From: Caulobacter vibrioides
GTDB lineage: Bacteria; Pseudomonadota; Alphaproteobacteria; Caulobacterales; Caulobacteraceae
Reading direction: 5' to 3'
Assembly (NCBI GenBank): GCA_001449105.1
Contig: LNIY01000075.1
Location: 1-64,000, forward strand
DNA length: 64,000 nt
Positions 17,930-26,763 of this stretch are shown piece after piece. A program made the translations under genes and the position numbers. The notes under the pieces are model-generated. The model was not told the origin of the DNA and did no database searches. It saw only the letters and a program-made list of their open reading frames with translations. Position 1 is the stretch's first letter. Each line of letters begins with the position of its first letter.

Positions 17930-19459
17930 ATGGCCAACAATCTGCGGAAGATCGTGATCGTGGGCGGCGGCTCGGCCGGCTGGATCACGGCGGCGATGAT
18001 CAGCCACTATCTCAAGGACAGCCCTTGCGAGATCGAGCTGATCGAGTCCGAGCAGATCGGCATCATCGGGGTCGGCGAAAGCACCATCCCGCCGTTCCTC
18101 CAGCTGATCCGCAGCCTGGGGATCGACGAGAAGGAGTTCATGCAGGAGACCCAGGCGGCCTTCAAGCTGGCCATCCGGTTCGAGAACTGGCGCCAGAAGG
18201 GCGAGGTCTACTACCACCCGTTCGGCCTGATCGGCGGGCCTGTCGACGTGCACGAGTTCTATCAGGTCTGGCTGCGCGGCAAGGCCGAGGGACATCCGTC
18301 GAACCTGCAGGATTTCGCCACCGCCTCGGTGATGGCCGACCGCTGGAAGTTCATGTCGCCGGCCATGGCCCCGCGCACCATGATCGCCAACGCCAACTAC
18401 GCCGTGCACATCGACGCGGCCCTGCTGGCCAAGTTCCTGCGCAAGTTCGCCGAGGCGAGGGGCGTCAAGCGCACCGAGGGCATCGTCAAGGACGTCGCCA
18501 CGCGTCCCGACGGCTTCATCGAGAAGGTGATCCTGCAGGACGGCCGCGAGGCCTCCGGCGACCTCTTCATCGACTGCTCGGGCTTCCGTTCGCTGATCAA
18601 CGGCCAGACCCTGAAGACCGAGTTCCTCGACTGGTCGGACGTGCTGCTGTGCGACCGCGCCATCGCCGTGCAGACGGCCAATGTCCGCGACCCGCATCCC
18701 TACACCCTGGCCCAGGCGCAGGACTTCGGCTGGCGCTGGCGCATCCCGCTGCAGCACCGGGCCGGCAACGGCTACGTGTTCTGCAGCCAGTATTGCAGCG
18801 ACGACGAGGCCATGGCCACGCTGATGAGCCAGGTCGAGGGCGAGGCCGTGCGCGACCCCTGGATCGTCCCGTTCAAGACCGGCATGCGCAAGCAGCTGTT
18901 CAACAAGAACTGCGTGGCCATCGGGCTTGCGGGCGGCTTCATCGAGCCGCTGGAGTCGACGGCCCTGCACCTGATCTATCGCGGCGTCGACTACCTGCTG
19001 CGCTTCTTCCCCGACCGCGACTGCGACGCCACCGTGGCGGCCGAGTACAATCGGCGCATGCGGGCCGACTACGAGGAGATCCGCGACTTCATCGTGCTGC
19101 ACTACTTCACGACCAAGCGCGACGACACGCCGTTCTGGCGCGCCTACCAGCAGGTGACGCCGCCCGAGAGCCTGCGCGAGCGGATCGAGCTGTTCAAGGC
19201 CGGCGGCGTGCTGCGCGACGGCGTCGACGACATGTTCCGCGCGCCCAGCTGGCAGTCGGTGATGGAGGGCATGGGCATCCGGCCCAAGCGCTACCAGCAG
19301 CTGGTCGACACCCTGCCGGCAGGCGTGGTGAAAGGCCTGCTGGACAAGTCGGCCCCGATGCTCAGCGAGCTCGTCGACACCCTGCCCAGCCACGGCGACT
19401 TCCTGCGCCAGCATTGCCCCGCGCCGGTGCCCGAGGCGTTGCTTAAGAAGGTGGGGTAG
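17930..19459 (+). CDS. Flavin-dependent (tryptophan-type) halogenase homologue 2
   Basis: 509 residues, clearly paralogous to the preceding gene. FAD motif IVIVGGGSAGWI is at 8-19, GVGESTIPPF follows, and K79 in FKLAIRFENW occupies the same position as the catalytic lysine of PrnA/RebH. GWRWRIP is at 267-273. The substrate pocket segments differ from homologue 1 (HPFGLIGGPVDVHEFYQVW against HPFSLYGQDLNGVPFQHYW), so the two may act on different molecules. ATG 17930 is preceded by GGGAG 8 nt upstream. No separate flavin reductase gene is visible nearby. It is followed by repeat family A copy 3. Confidence 0.9.
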   Translation: MANNLRKIVIVGGGSAGWITAAMISHYLKDSPCEIELIESEQIGIIGVGESTIPPFLQLIRSLGIDEKEFMQETQAAFKLAIRFENWRQKGEVYYHPFGLIGGPVDVHEFYQVWLRGKAEGHPSNLQDFATASVMADRWKFMSPAMAPRTMIANANYAVHIDAALLAKFLRKFAEARGVKRTEGIVKDVATRPDGFIEKVILQDGREASGDLFIDCSGFRSLINGQTLKTEFLDWSDVLLCDRAIAVQTANVRDPHPYTLAQAQDFGWRWRIPLQHRAGNGYVFCSQYCSDDEAMATLMSQVEGEAVRDPWIVPFKTGMRKQLFNKNCVAIGLAGGFIEPLESTALHLIYRGVDYLLRFFPDRDCDATVAAEYNRRMRADYEEIRDFIVLHYFTTKRDDTPFWRAYQQVTPPESLRERIELFKAGGVLRDGVDDMFRAPSWQSVMEGMGIRPKRYQQLVDTLPAGVVKGLLDKSAPMLSELVDTLPSHGDFLRQHCPAPVPEALLKKVG

Positions 19460-19467
19460 ATTTTCTT

Positions 19468-19634
19468 ACCCTCTCCCATAGGGAGAGGGAGGGGCCCAGG
19501 CGTAGCCTGGGAGGGTGAGGGGTTTAGACCTGTCCGGACAGGGCAGCGACGATTGATGACGGGACCGCCAACGGCGTACGCCCTCACCCTCCCACCGCTG
19601 CGCGGCGGGCCCCTCCCTCTCCCCACGGGAGAGG
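19468..19634. repeat. Intergenic palindromic repeat, family A-like, copy 3
   Basis: A diverged version: CTCTCCCATAGGGAGAG with GCCCAGGCGTAGCCTGGG on the left (19468-19522) and its mirror, CCCACCGCTGCGCGGCGGG with CTCTCCCCACGGGAGAG, on the right (19580-19634). A CCTGTCCGGACAGG palindrome lies between. It is positioned between convergent genes. Confidence 0.7.
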
Positions 19635-19645
19635 TTTCCTGAGTT

Positions 19646-20329
19646 CTAAACCTCGGCCCACATCCGCAAGAGGTTGTGGTAGGTCCCGGTCAGCGACAGC
19701 ACCGACGGATCGGCCTGGCCGACCTGGCCGGCCAGGCGCTGGATCGAGACGTCCATGTCCAGCATCAGGGCCCGCTTGGCGTCGTCGCGCACCAGGCTTT
19801 GGATCCAGAAGAAGCTGGCCGTGCGGGTCCCGCGCGTGACCGGGGTCACGTGGTGCAGGCTCGAGGCCGGATAGAGGATCAGCGAGCCGGCCGGCAGTTT
19901 GACGAGATGGCTGCCGTAGGTGTCGTCGACCACCAGCTCGCCGCCGTCGTAGTCGTCGGGATCGCTCAGGAACAGGGTGGCCGAGAGATCCGTGCGGATC
20001 TGGGCGCCCGTGGCGGGATTTCGGCGGATCGAGTTGTCGACGTGGTAGCCGAAACCCATGCCCTCGCCGTAGCGGTTGAACAGCGGCGGCAGGATGGTGT
20101 GGGGCAGGGCGGCCGATACGAACAGCGGATTGGCCTGCAGCGCCTGGACGATGATCGCCCCGACCTCGCGGGCGGCCGGGCCGTCCTGCGGCAGCTGCTG
20201 GTTGTTCTTGGCCATGGCCGCCTGGAAGCCCGAGGTGGCGTTGCCGTCGACCCAGGGGGCCGCGTCGATGACCGCCCGGCAGTGGGCGACTTCGTCCGGG
20301 CTCAGCACGTCGGGGATTTGCAGCATCAT
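19646..20329 (-). CDS. PKHD-type Fe(II)/2-oxoglutarate-dependent hydroxylase (YbiX/PiuC-like)
   Basis: A 227-residue cytosolic oxygenase of the prolyl/lysyl hydroxylase-like superfamily. The iron triad is visible: H96-x-D98 in GYHVDNSI, and H159 in [13 protein letters not shown]169 in GTRTASFFW should hold 2-oxoglutarate. YbiX/PiuC-type genes often lie next to TonB receptors and are linked to iron or xenosiderophore use, but the substrate is unknown. It is convergent with the halogenase genes and so not in their operon, yet part of the same neighbourhood. Confidence 0.9.
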   Translation of the reverse strand: MMLQIPDVLSPDEVAHCRAVIDAAPWVDGNATSGFQAAMAKNNQQLPQDGPAAREVGAIIVQALQANPLFVSAALPHTILPPLFNRYGEGMGFGYHVDNSIRRNPATGAQIRTDLSATLFLSDPDDYDGGELVVDDTYGSHLVKLPAGSLILYPASSLHHVTPVTRGTRTASFFWIQSLVRDDAKRALMLDMDVSIQRLAGQVGQADPSVLSLTGTYHNLLRMWAEV

Positions 20330-20461
20330 GGCGGGGGGCCTTCGGTATCGCGTACCTCGGCTTTAGGCCCTGCGGCCGCGCGCGGCAATGCGAACGCCTC
20401 GCAGAAGATTGCGTAAGGGGGAGCCACGCGTGGCCGCCGCTCCTGATGCGCCGAGCCACCA

Positions 20462-20561
20462 CCGTAAAATCCCCGCGAAAGCGGGGACCCAGGCTTTTTC
20501 TGCTACCCGCGGCGCTTGACGATAAAACACCTGGGTCCCCGCTTTCGCGGGGATTTTACGG
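20462..20561. repeat. Perfect 32-bp inverted repeat, family B (MITE-like), copy 1
   Basis: The arms at 20462-20493 and 20530-20561 are exact reverse complements, separated by 36 bp. Each arm contains its own TCCCCGCGAAAGCGGGGA hairpin next to CCCAGG/CCTGGG. It fills the gap between the hydroxylase gene and the small gene at 20586. A related, less perfect element lies at 33517-33613. Confidence 0.85.
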
Positions 20562-20585
20562 GTGGGGATGGGCGGTCGTCCTCCC

Positions 20586-20897
20586 TTAGAACAACCACCG
20601 CCTCGGATACTTGTCCCCCAGCGCCCGCGCCTCGCCGGTCTTCAGGCCGAGCTCGCGCATGCGGTAGGCCAGGAGCTGGCGCATGGCCTCGACCGGCTCG
20701 CGGCCGTCGACGGGGCTGGAGGCTATGGTGCCGGCCTGCTGGGCCAGGTCGGTCGCCGCCCATTCGGCCAGGGCCCGGTCGGCCTTGCCGACGGCGAAGT
20801 AGTGTGGGACGGGCGTTCGCTCTCCCGGGACCTCGACCATCACGGCGATCACCCAGCCCAGGGGGATCATGTCGGCGTCGGGGCGTTGGCGGAACAT
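20586..20897 (-). CDS. Small conserved-looking protein of unknown function
   Basis: 103 residues with no signal peptide or membrane segment. The N-terminal half has a strand-rich pattern (GWVIAVMVEVPGE...HYFAVGKADRALAEWAATDLA), and the C-terminal half is helical and charged (EPVEAMRQLLAYRMRELGLKTGEARALGDKYPRR). Codon use is typical of the genome, which supports it being real. It lies directly downstream of groEL on the same strand, beyond the groEL terminator, so it needs read-through or its own promoter. No function can be assigned. Confidence 0.6.
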   Translation of the reverse strand: MFRQRPDADMIPLGWVIAVMVEVPGERTPVPHYFAVGKADRALAEWAATDLAQQAGTIASSPVDGREPVEAMRQLLAYRMRELGLKTGEARALGDKYPRRWLF

Positions 20898-20923
20898 GGG
20901 CTGGATGTAGCGGTGAAGCGCGC

Positions 20924-20958
20924 AAAGAAAAAGGGCGGAGCCTCGCGGCTCCGCCCTT
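20924..20958 (-). terminator. Intrinsic terminator of groESL
   Basis: A perfect 12-bp stem (AAGGGCGGAGCC with GGCTCCGCCCTT) with a TCGC loop; on the minus strand it is followed by TTTCTTT. It overlaps the first codons or leader of the small downstream gene region, 32 bp after the groEL stop. Confidence 0.88.
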
Positions 20959-20989
20959 CTCTTTCAGTCTGGATGACCGAACCTCTAAA

Positions 20990-22651
<1,662 letters not shown>

Positions 22652-22695
22652 CTAGAAAATTTCGGTGGAAGAAAGCAGTCCGGATGGGAAGCCGA

Positions 22696-22986
22696 TTAGG
22701 CTTCGACCACGCCCAGGACGTCGCTTTCCTTCATGATCAGGAGGTCCTGACCATCGACCTTCACTTCGGTGCCCGACCACTTGCCGAACAGGATGCGATC
22801 GCCGGCCTTCAGGTCGAGAGCGACGATGTCGCCCTTGTCGTTGCGGGCGCCCGGGCCCACGGCGACGACTTCACCTTCCTGGGGCTTTTCCTTGGCGGTG
22901 TCGGGGATGATGATCCCGCCCTTGGTCTTGGTTTCTTCTTCGACGCGCTTCACGAGGACGCGGTCGCCCAGGGGACGAAACTTCAT
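22696..22986 (-). CDS. groES: Co-chaperonin GroES
   Basis: A 96-residue lid of the GroEL chamber. It begins [18 protein letters not shown], has the mobile-loop segment [18 protein letters not shown] and ends with [14 protein letters not shown], the complete Cpn10 pattern. ATG 22986 is preceded by GGAGAAG. The longer in-frame extension upstream contains the CIRCE leader and is not coding. Confidence 0.98.
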   Translation of the reverse strand: MKFRPLGDRVLVKRVEEETKTKGGIIIPDTAKEKPQEGEVVAVGPGARNDKGDIVALDLKAGDRILFGKWSGTEVKVDGQDLLIMKESDVLGVVEA

Positions 22987-23047
22987 GTGTCTTCTCCGTC
23001 GGAACGGTTTCTGTAAAAGGCTTTCGTAGGCCGAGGGAGCGTCGCTG

Positions 23048-23074
23048 TTAGCAGTCGCTCCCATCGAGTGCCAA
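23048..23074 (-). promoter_or_regulatory. CIRCE element of groESL (HrcA operator)
   Basis: On the minus strand it reads TTGGCACTC-N9-GACTGCTAA, matching the CIRCE consensus TTAGCACTC-N9-GAGTGCTAA in 16 of 18 arm positions, 61 bp upstream of the groES start. HrcA bound here represses groESL in many bacteria, including Caulobacter. No hrcA gene is in the window. Confidence 0.92.
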
Positions 23075-23189
23075 CGCCGGTCACGAGTTAGGCGCCGACC
23101 CCTGGGGAGTCAAGGACGGCGGCCGCGAAGTTTTTGCGATTAGCGTGAACGGGCAAGGTGAACGACGGCGCGAAAGGGAGGAGTTCTCG

Positions 23190-23582
23190 ATGTTCGACCA
23201 CATGGGGTTCGGCGTCGCCGATTTCGAGCGGTCGGCCGCCTTTTATGATGCGGCCCTGGCGCCGCTTGGGATCAAGCGCCTCTATGCCGTGCCCAAGGAA
23301 TATACCGGCGGGATCGACGTGCTCGGCTACGGCGCGCAGCGGCCTCAGTTCTGGATCTCGGGCGGCGGCGGCACGAGCGGCAAGCTGCACGTCTGCTTCG
23401 CCGCCGAGAGCCGGGCGCAGGTCGATGCGTTCTATCAAGCGGCCCTGAAGGCCGGCGGCCGCGACAACGGTCCGCCCGGACTTCGCCCTCATTACCACGA
23501 ACACTACTATGGAGGCTTCGTGCTGGACCCGGACGGGTTCAACGTCGAGGCCGTCCACCACGCCCCCGAGCAGGAGCCCTGA
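23190..23582 (+). CDS. VOC-family (glyoxalase/dioxygenase fold) protein 1
   Basis: A 130-residue single VOC unit: MFDHMGFGVADFERSAAFYDAAL at the start, HVCFAAESRAQVDAFYQAAL in the middle, and FVLDPDGFNVEAVHH at the end. These supply the paired betaalphabetabetabeta modules, with H/E metal ligands (H4-type start, H in KLHVCF, E in NVEAV). Such small proteins include glyoxalase I-like, fosfomycin-resistance-like and uncharacterised enzymes. ATG 23190 has GGAGGAG upstream. The next gene starts directly after the stop codon. It shares the string AGGRDNGxPG and the C-terminus with the VOC protein at 33057. Confidence 0.85.
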   Translation: MFDHMGFGVADFERSAAFYDAALAPLGIKRLYAVPKEYTGGIDVLGYGAQRPQFWISGGGGTSGKLHVCFAAESRAQVDAFYQAALKAGGRDNGPPGLRPHYHEHYYGGFVLDPDGFNVEAVHHAPEQEP

Positions 23583-24020
23583 ATGTCGAGCTACGCCCTG
23601 TCGCTGATCCTGGCCGTGATCGCATGCGTCATCGGCGGGGTGCTGGGCGGACTGGTGCTGGCGCGACCGGACGCGATGCTGGGCCTGGCGGGCCTGAAGA
23701 GCGAGCAGGAGGGCGGGAGCAACACCGCCCTGACCGAAGGGCGCGCGTTCGGCGGCCTGCTGATCGCCTCGCACGGGGCCGCGGCCCTGTTCCTGGGCTG
23801 GCAGTCCAGCGCCGGGGCGGCCATGGCGCTGGTGCTGTCGGTCGCCTGGTTCGGAGCGGCGTTCGGGCGGCTGGTCTCGATGCTGCTGCAAAAGGCCGGC
23901 GGGCGCTTCAACTACGGCAGCGTGATGCTGAACGTGCTGATGGGGATCACCCTGGCCCTGCCGTTCTTCAACCAGGGCGCCCTGCCGCTGCACCGCATCG
24001 GCGGCAGCATGCTGGTCTGA
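23583..24020 (+). CDS. Four-helix integral membrane protein of unknown function
   Basis: 145 residues with about four hydrophobic segments (near 5-27, 57-75, 80-98 and 112-131), joined by a glycine-rich loop LKSEQEGGSNTALTEGRAFGG. The size and the EGRA-F-GG pattern recall small DUF4345-type membrane proteins, but this is a guess. The start codon immediately follows the stop of the VOC gene, so the pair is translationally coupled and the products may act together. Confidence 0.65.
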   Translation: MSSYALSLILAVIACVIGGVLGGLVLARPDAMLGLAGLKSEQEGGSNTALTEGRAFGGLLIASHGAAALFLGWQSSAGAAMALVLSVAWFGAAFGRLVSMLLQKAGGRFNYGSVMLNVLMGITLALPFFNQGALPLHRIGGSMLV

Positions 24021-24090
24021 AGCTTCGCCGCAAAAGCGCCGCCGTTCCACTTGAGATTGCGTCCTGGGGTTTCCAGAAGCGGAGAGCGGG

Positions 24091-24849
24091 ATGACGACGT
24101 GGACGAGGCGCGGGGCGATGGCCGGCGCGGCGGCTGTGGCAGGCCTGGGCGCGAGCGCGGCGGGCGCGCAGACGAGGGTTCCTGTACTTGGCGAGCCGGC
24201 CAAGGTGCTCGATACGCCGGCCTTGCGCGGCAACCGCATGGCCCGGGCGTTCCGCGAGCCGCCGGCGGGGCTGACGGTCCCGGCGGTGCAGGTCGAGCGC
24301 CGCGAGGGCGTCGCTCCGCTGAAGCTGCAGCCGGGCCTGACCCTGGTGTCGCTGTGGGCGCCGTGGTGCGCGCCGTGCCTGCATGAGCTGGGCGACCTGG
24401 CCAGGCTGCAGGAGAAGTTCGGCGGCAAGAACTTCCGCATCCTGCCTATCCTGACCTCCCCGCGCGAGCCGATCACGGCGGCCGAGGCGGGCTTCCTGCT
24501 CAAGAAGCACAAGGCGGGCGTCTTCGCGCCGGTGATCGACCGCGGCGCCGACTCCAAGGGCCTGTTCCAGGCGCTGAGCGTGCGCGAGACGCCGAACGGT
24601 CCGGCGCGTCCGGGCCTGCCGTGCAACCTGCTGGTCTCGGCCGACGGGACCGTGCTGGCCCGCCAGTTCGGCGCGCCGATGGCCGGCCTGGTCAGCGGCA
24701 CCGGCGAGGGCGGCAAGGTCACGCCCGCAGACGTCGCCAAGATCGGCACCCTTTGGGCCACGTTCGACGGCGAGGCGCTGATGAACGCCCTGGCGAAGGG
24801 CGAGATCGCCGGCGGTTCAGCCGCGCGGTCGCGCCCCCTCGTGAGCTAG
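24091..24849 (+). CDS. TlpA-like exported thioredoxin-family protein
   Basis: 252 residues. A twin-arginine-like start (MTTWTRRGAMAGAAAVAGLG) and Ala-rich segment suggest export to the periplasm. The thioredoxin active site W-C93-A-P-C96 lies in LVSLWAPWCAPCLHELGDL, followed by the FRILPILTSPREPIT strand and a long loop, then a cis-proline-like segment LPCNLLVSADGTVLARQFG. Relatives (TlpA, ResA, DsbE) reduce apocytochrome c or periplasmic disulfides. The last 33 bp overlap the 3' end of the convergent alkyltransferase gene. Confidence 0.85.
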   Translation: MTTWTRRGAMAGAAAVAGLGASAAGAQTRVPVLGEPAKVLDTPALRGNRMARAFREPPAGLTVPAVQVERREGVAPLKLQPGLTLVSLWAPWCAPCLHELGDLARLQEKFGGKNFRILPILTSPREPITAAEAGFLLKKHKAGVFAPVIDRGADSKGLFQALSVRETPNGPARPGLPCNLLVSADGTVLARQFGAPMAGLVSGTGEGGKVTPADVAKIGTLWATFDGEALMNALAKGEIAGGSAARSRPLVS

Positions 24850-25344
24850 CAGCCAGGCCTTGCGCTCGATCCCGCCGCCATAGCCGGTCAGGGCGCCGTC
24901 CGCCCCGACCAGCCGGTGGCAGGGCACGACGATGCTGAGCGGGTTGGCGCCGTTGGCCGCGCCGACGGCGCGCACCGCCGCCGGCTTGCCGATGCGCGCG
25001 GCCAGGGCGGCGTAGGTCAGGGTGGTTCCTGGCGCCACCTCGCCCAGGGCGCGCCACACCGTCTGCTGGAAGGCTGTGCCGCCAGTGGTCCAGGGGATCG
25101 TTTCGAGCGCGGCGAGGTCGCCCGCGAAATAGGCCGCCAGCGCCGCGCGGGTCGACGCCGGCGCCGCGCCGGCCTCCAGCGCCGTCTCGCCGTAGTGCAG
25201 ACGCAGCAGGCGTAGCATCCGCGGCTCAAAGTCGTGGAAGTCCGCCGCCCGCAGCCGTCCCTGGGCGTCGACGGCCAGCAGCAGCTCGCCGATCGGGCTG
25301 GGCGCGCGGTCGAGGGTCAGGCGGGCTGGAGCGAAAGTCGGCAT
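24817..25344 (-). CDS. Methylated-DNA-[protein]-cysteine S-methyltransferase (Ogt/MGMT type)
   Basis: A 175-residue suicide repair enzyme that takes alkyl groups from O6-alkylguanine. The acceptor Cys is C142 in IVVPCHRLVGADG, preceded by the helix-turn-helix TTLTYAALAARIGKPAAVRAVGAANG with the arginine finger, and followed by LTGYGGGIERKAWLL. The N-terminal lobe (1-85) is the usual ribonuclease-like domain. It is convergent and overlaps the TlpA-like gene. A second MGMT module occurs in the Ada-like protein at 43065. Confidence 0.93.
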   Translation of the reverse strand: MPTFAPARLTLDRAPSPIGELLLAVDAQGRLRAADFHDFEPRMLRLLRLHYGETALEAGAAPASTRAALAAYFAGDLAALETIPWTTGGTAFQQTVWRALGEVAPGTTLTYAALAARIGKPAAVRAVGAANGANPLSIVVPCHRLVGADGALTGYGGGIERKAWLLAHEGARPRG

Positions 25345-25645
25345 GGCGACACTATGCGTCGGGCGTCATTGGCTGTCCGCCCGTTTCTTGCGGGCGTGGT
25401 GATTATTGTCCAGTTCGCCTTGCAAGCGTGATGGGATCGTCTTCGTAAGAGTTGTAATGTCGACATATCGTTCCTAAGATTTGTCGTGTCTCTGACTTAT
25501 GTGAACTTCACCGTTCCGGGTGCGACATTATGCGCACGAAAACTGATCGAATACATGCCGGTTAACGTCCGATTCGCCATGGCGATTATGATCTCGGCAA
25601 CCGCGTTCGCCGCCCAATACGCCCGCAGTCGGGAGGCCTTTGGGC
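25345..25645. other. Gene-free AT-richer stretch upstream of a secreted protein
   Basis: 301 bp with no credible gene. It is clearly more AT-rich than its flanks from 25430 to 25580 and so is a likely promoter region for the gene at 25646 and possibly for the alkyltransferase. A GTTAAC half-site is present near 25561. Confidence 0.5.
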
Positions 25646-26683
25646 ATGGCGTGGAACAAGCATTGGATGGTGGCGGGCGCGGCGGGAGCCGTCCTGGCCA
25701 TGGGTGGTCTGGCGAGCGCTCGCCAGGAACGTGAGGCGCCGGGCGTCAGCCTGGCCGGAGACGTGGTGGCCGCGGCCAGCGCCTTCGAAACCTATACGCG
25801 GGGGGCGGGCTCGATCTCGCCGGCCGTGTTCACCAACGGCGAGGGCGTGGCCAGGGCGCTGGTCGCCGGCGCGGCCTACAAGGCCGAACAGCTGGAGGTC
25901 GGCATGATCGCCTACGGCGCCATCGCGGCGCTGCAGGAGCCGGCCTTCCTGGAAGGCGTGCGCCAGGCGGCCCGCCAGACCTCGCGCGAGGCGCTGGTCG
26001 AGCGCCTGCTGGCCTCGCCCGAGAGCGTGGTCGAGATCGAGGGCGTCGGCCTGGCCGCGGCTCGGGCCCAGCTGGCCCTGCAGGGCCGCGGCGCGCCGCT
26101 GGCCGTCGCGGGTCGGGCGGTCAAGCAGTCGGCCTACGACATCCAGCGCGAGACCTGGTCGAAGGCCGCGGTGGCCGACACCGCCGGCCGTCTGGCGCGG
26201 GTCAAGCAGCTGTCCTCGACGGCGTTCGCGCCGGGGCAGGACGACGCCGGGCGCCTGATCCAGGCGGCCACGGGCGGCGGCGGCGGCTTCGCCGAGGGCG
26301 GCCGGGTGTTCACGCCGGTGACGGTGCGGTCGGCGGCCCTGGCGGCGCTGGCCGTGCTGGACGCGGCCGGCGACGCCGACGTGGCTCGCCTGGCTCCGGT
26401 GCTGGGCGAGAAGAAGACGAACTTCTGCATGAAGATCGCCAAGCTGAACCTCTACCAGTGCCTGGCCGTCGCCGGTCCGCACTACGAGGACGTCTTCTGC
26501 CTGGGCCAGCACGCGATGATCGACACCGCCCAGTGCGTCAACGACGCGGCGGGCGCCAGCCTGGCCTCGCCGGCGGTCGCGCCGCCTGCACCGCCGCCGC
26601 GGCCGGCGGGCTTCGTGATCCCGGTGGCCAGCGTCGCCCCCACCACGCTCGCCCCCACCACCCTTGCTCAGGCCCCGCGCTGA
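25646..26683 (+). CDS. Exported protein of unknown function
   Basis: 345 residues with a signal peptide (MAWNKHWMVAGAAGAVLAMGGLASA). The mature part is mostly Ala-rich helix (about 40-270), with no recognisable catalytic motif. It is followed by a cysteine-containing block FCMKIAKLNLYQCLAVAGPHYEDVFCLGQHAMIDTAQC (four Cys within about 40 residues, likely disulfides) and a Pro/Thr-rich tail (APPAPPPRPAG...TTLAPTTLAQ). ATG 25646 is preceded by GGGAGG at 25631-25636. The layout suggests a periplasmic or surface protein. It is followed 80 bp later by an HtrA-like gene. No function can be given. Confidence 0.7.
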   Translation: MAWNKHWMVAGAAGAVLAMGGLASARQEREAPGVSLAGDVVAAASAFETYTRGAGSISPAVFTNGEGVARALVAGAAYKAEQLEVGMIAYGAIAALQEPAFLEGVRQAARQTSREALVERLLASPESVVEIEGVGLAAARAQLALQGRGAPLAVAGRAVKQSAYDIQRETWSKAAVADTAGRLARVKQLSSTAFAPGQDDAGRLIQAATGGGGGFAEGGRVFTPVTVRSAALAALAVLDAAGDADVARLAPVLGEKKTNFCMKIAKLNLYQCLAVAGPHYEDVFCLGQHAMIDTAQCVNDAAGASLASPAVAPPAPPPRPAGFVIPVASVAPTTLAPTTLAQAPR

Positions 26684-26763
26684 GCCGGGCTTGATCGGCG
26701 CGCGCCGTCGTCGTTAACCTTCGCCCCCGGCGGTTTGCCGCCAGCAACCGTCGGGGGGCGGGG

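Noticed and set aside
25486..25734. An 82-codon frame upstream of the secreted protein at 25646
   Set aside because: It overlaps the start and signal peptide of a better supported gene and lies in an AT-rich promoter-like stretch.
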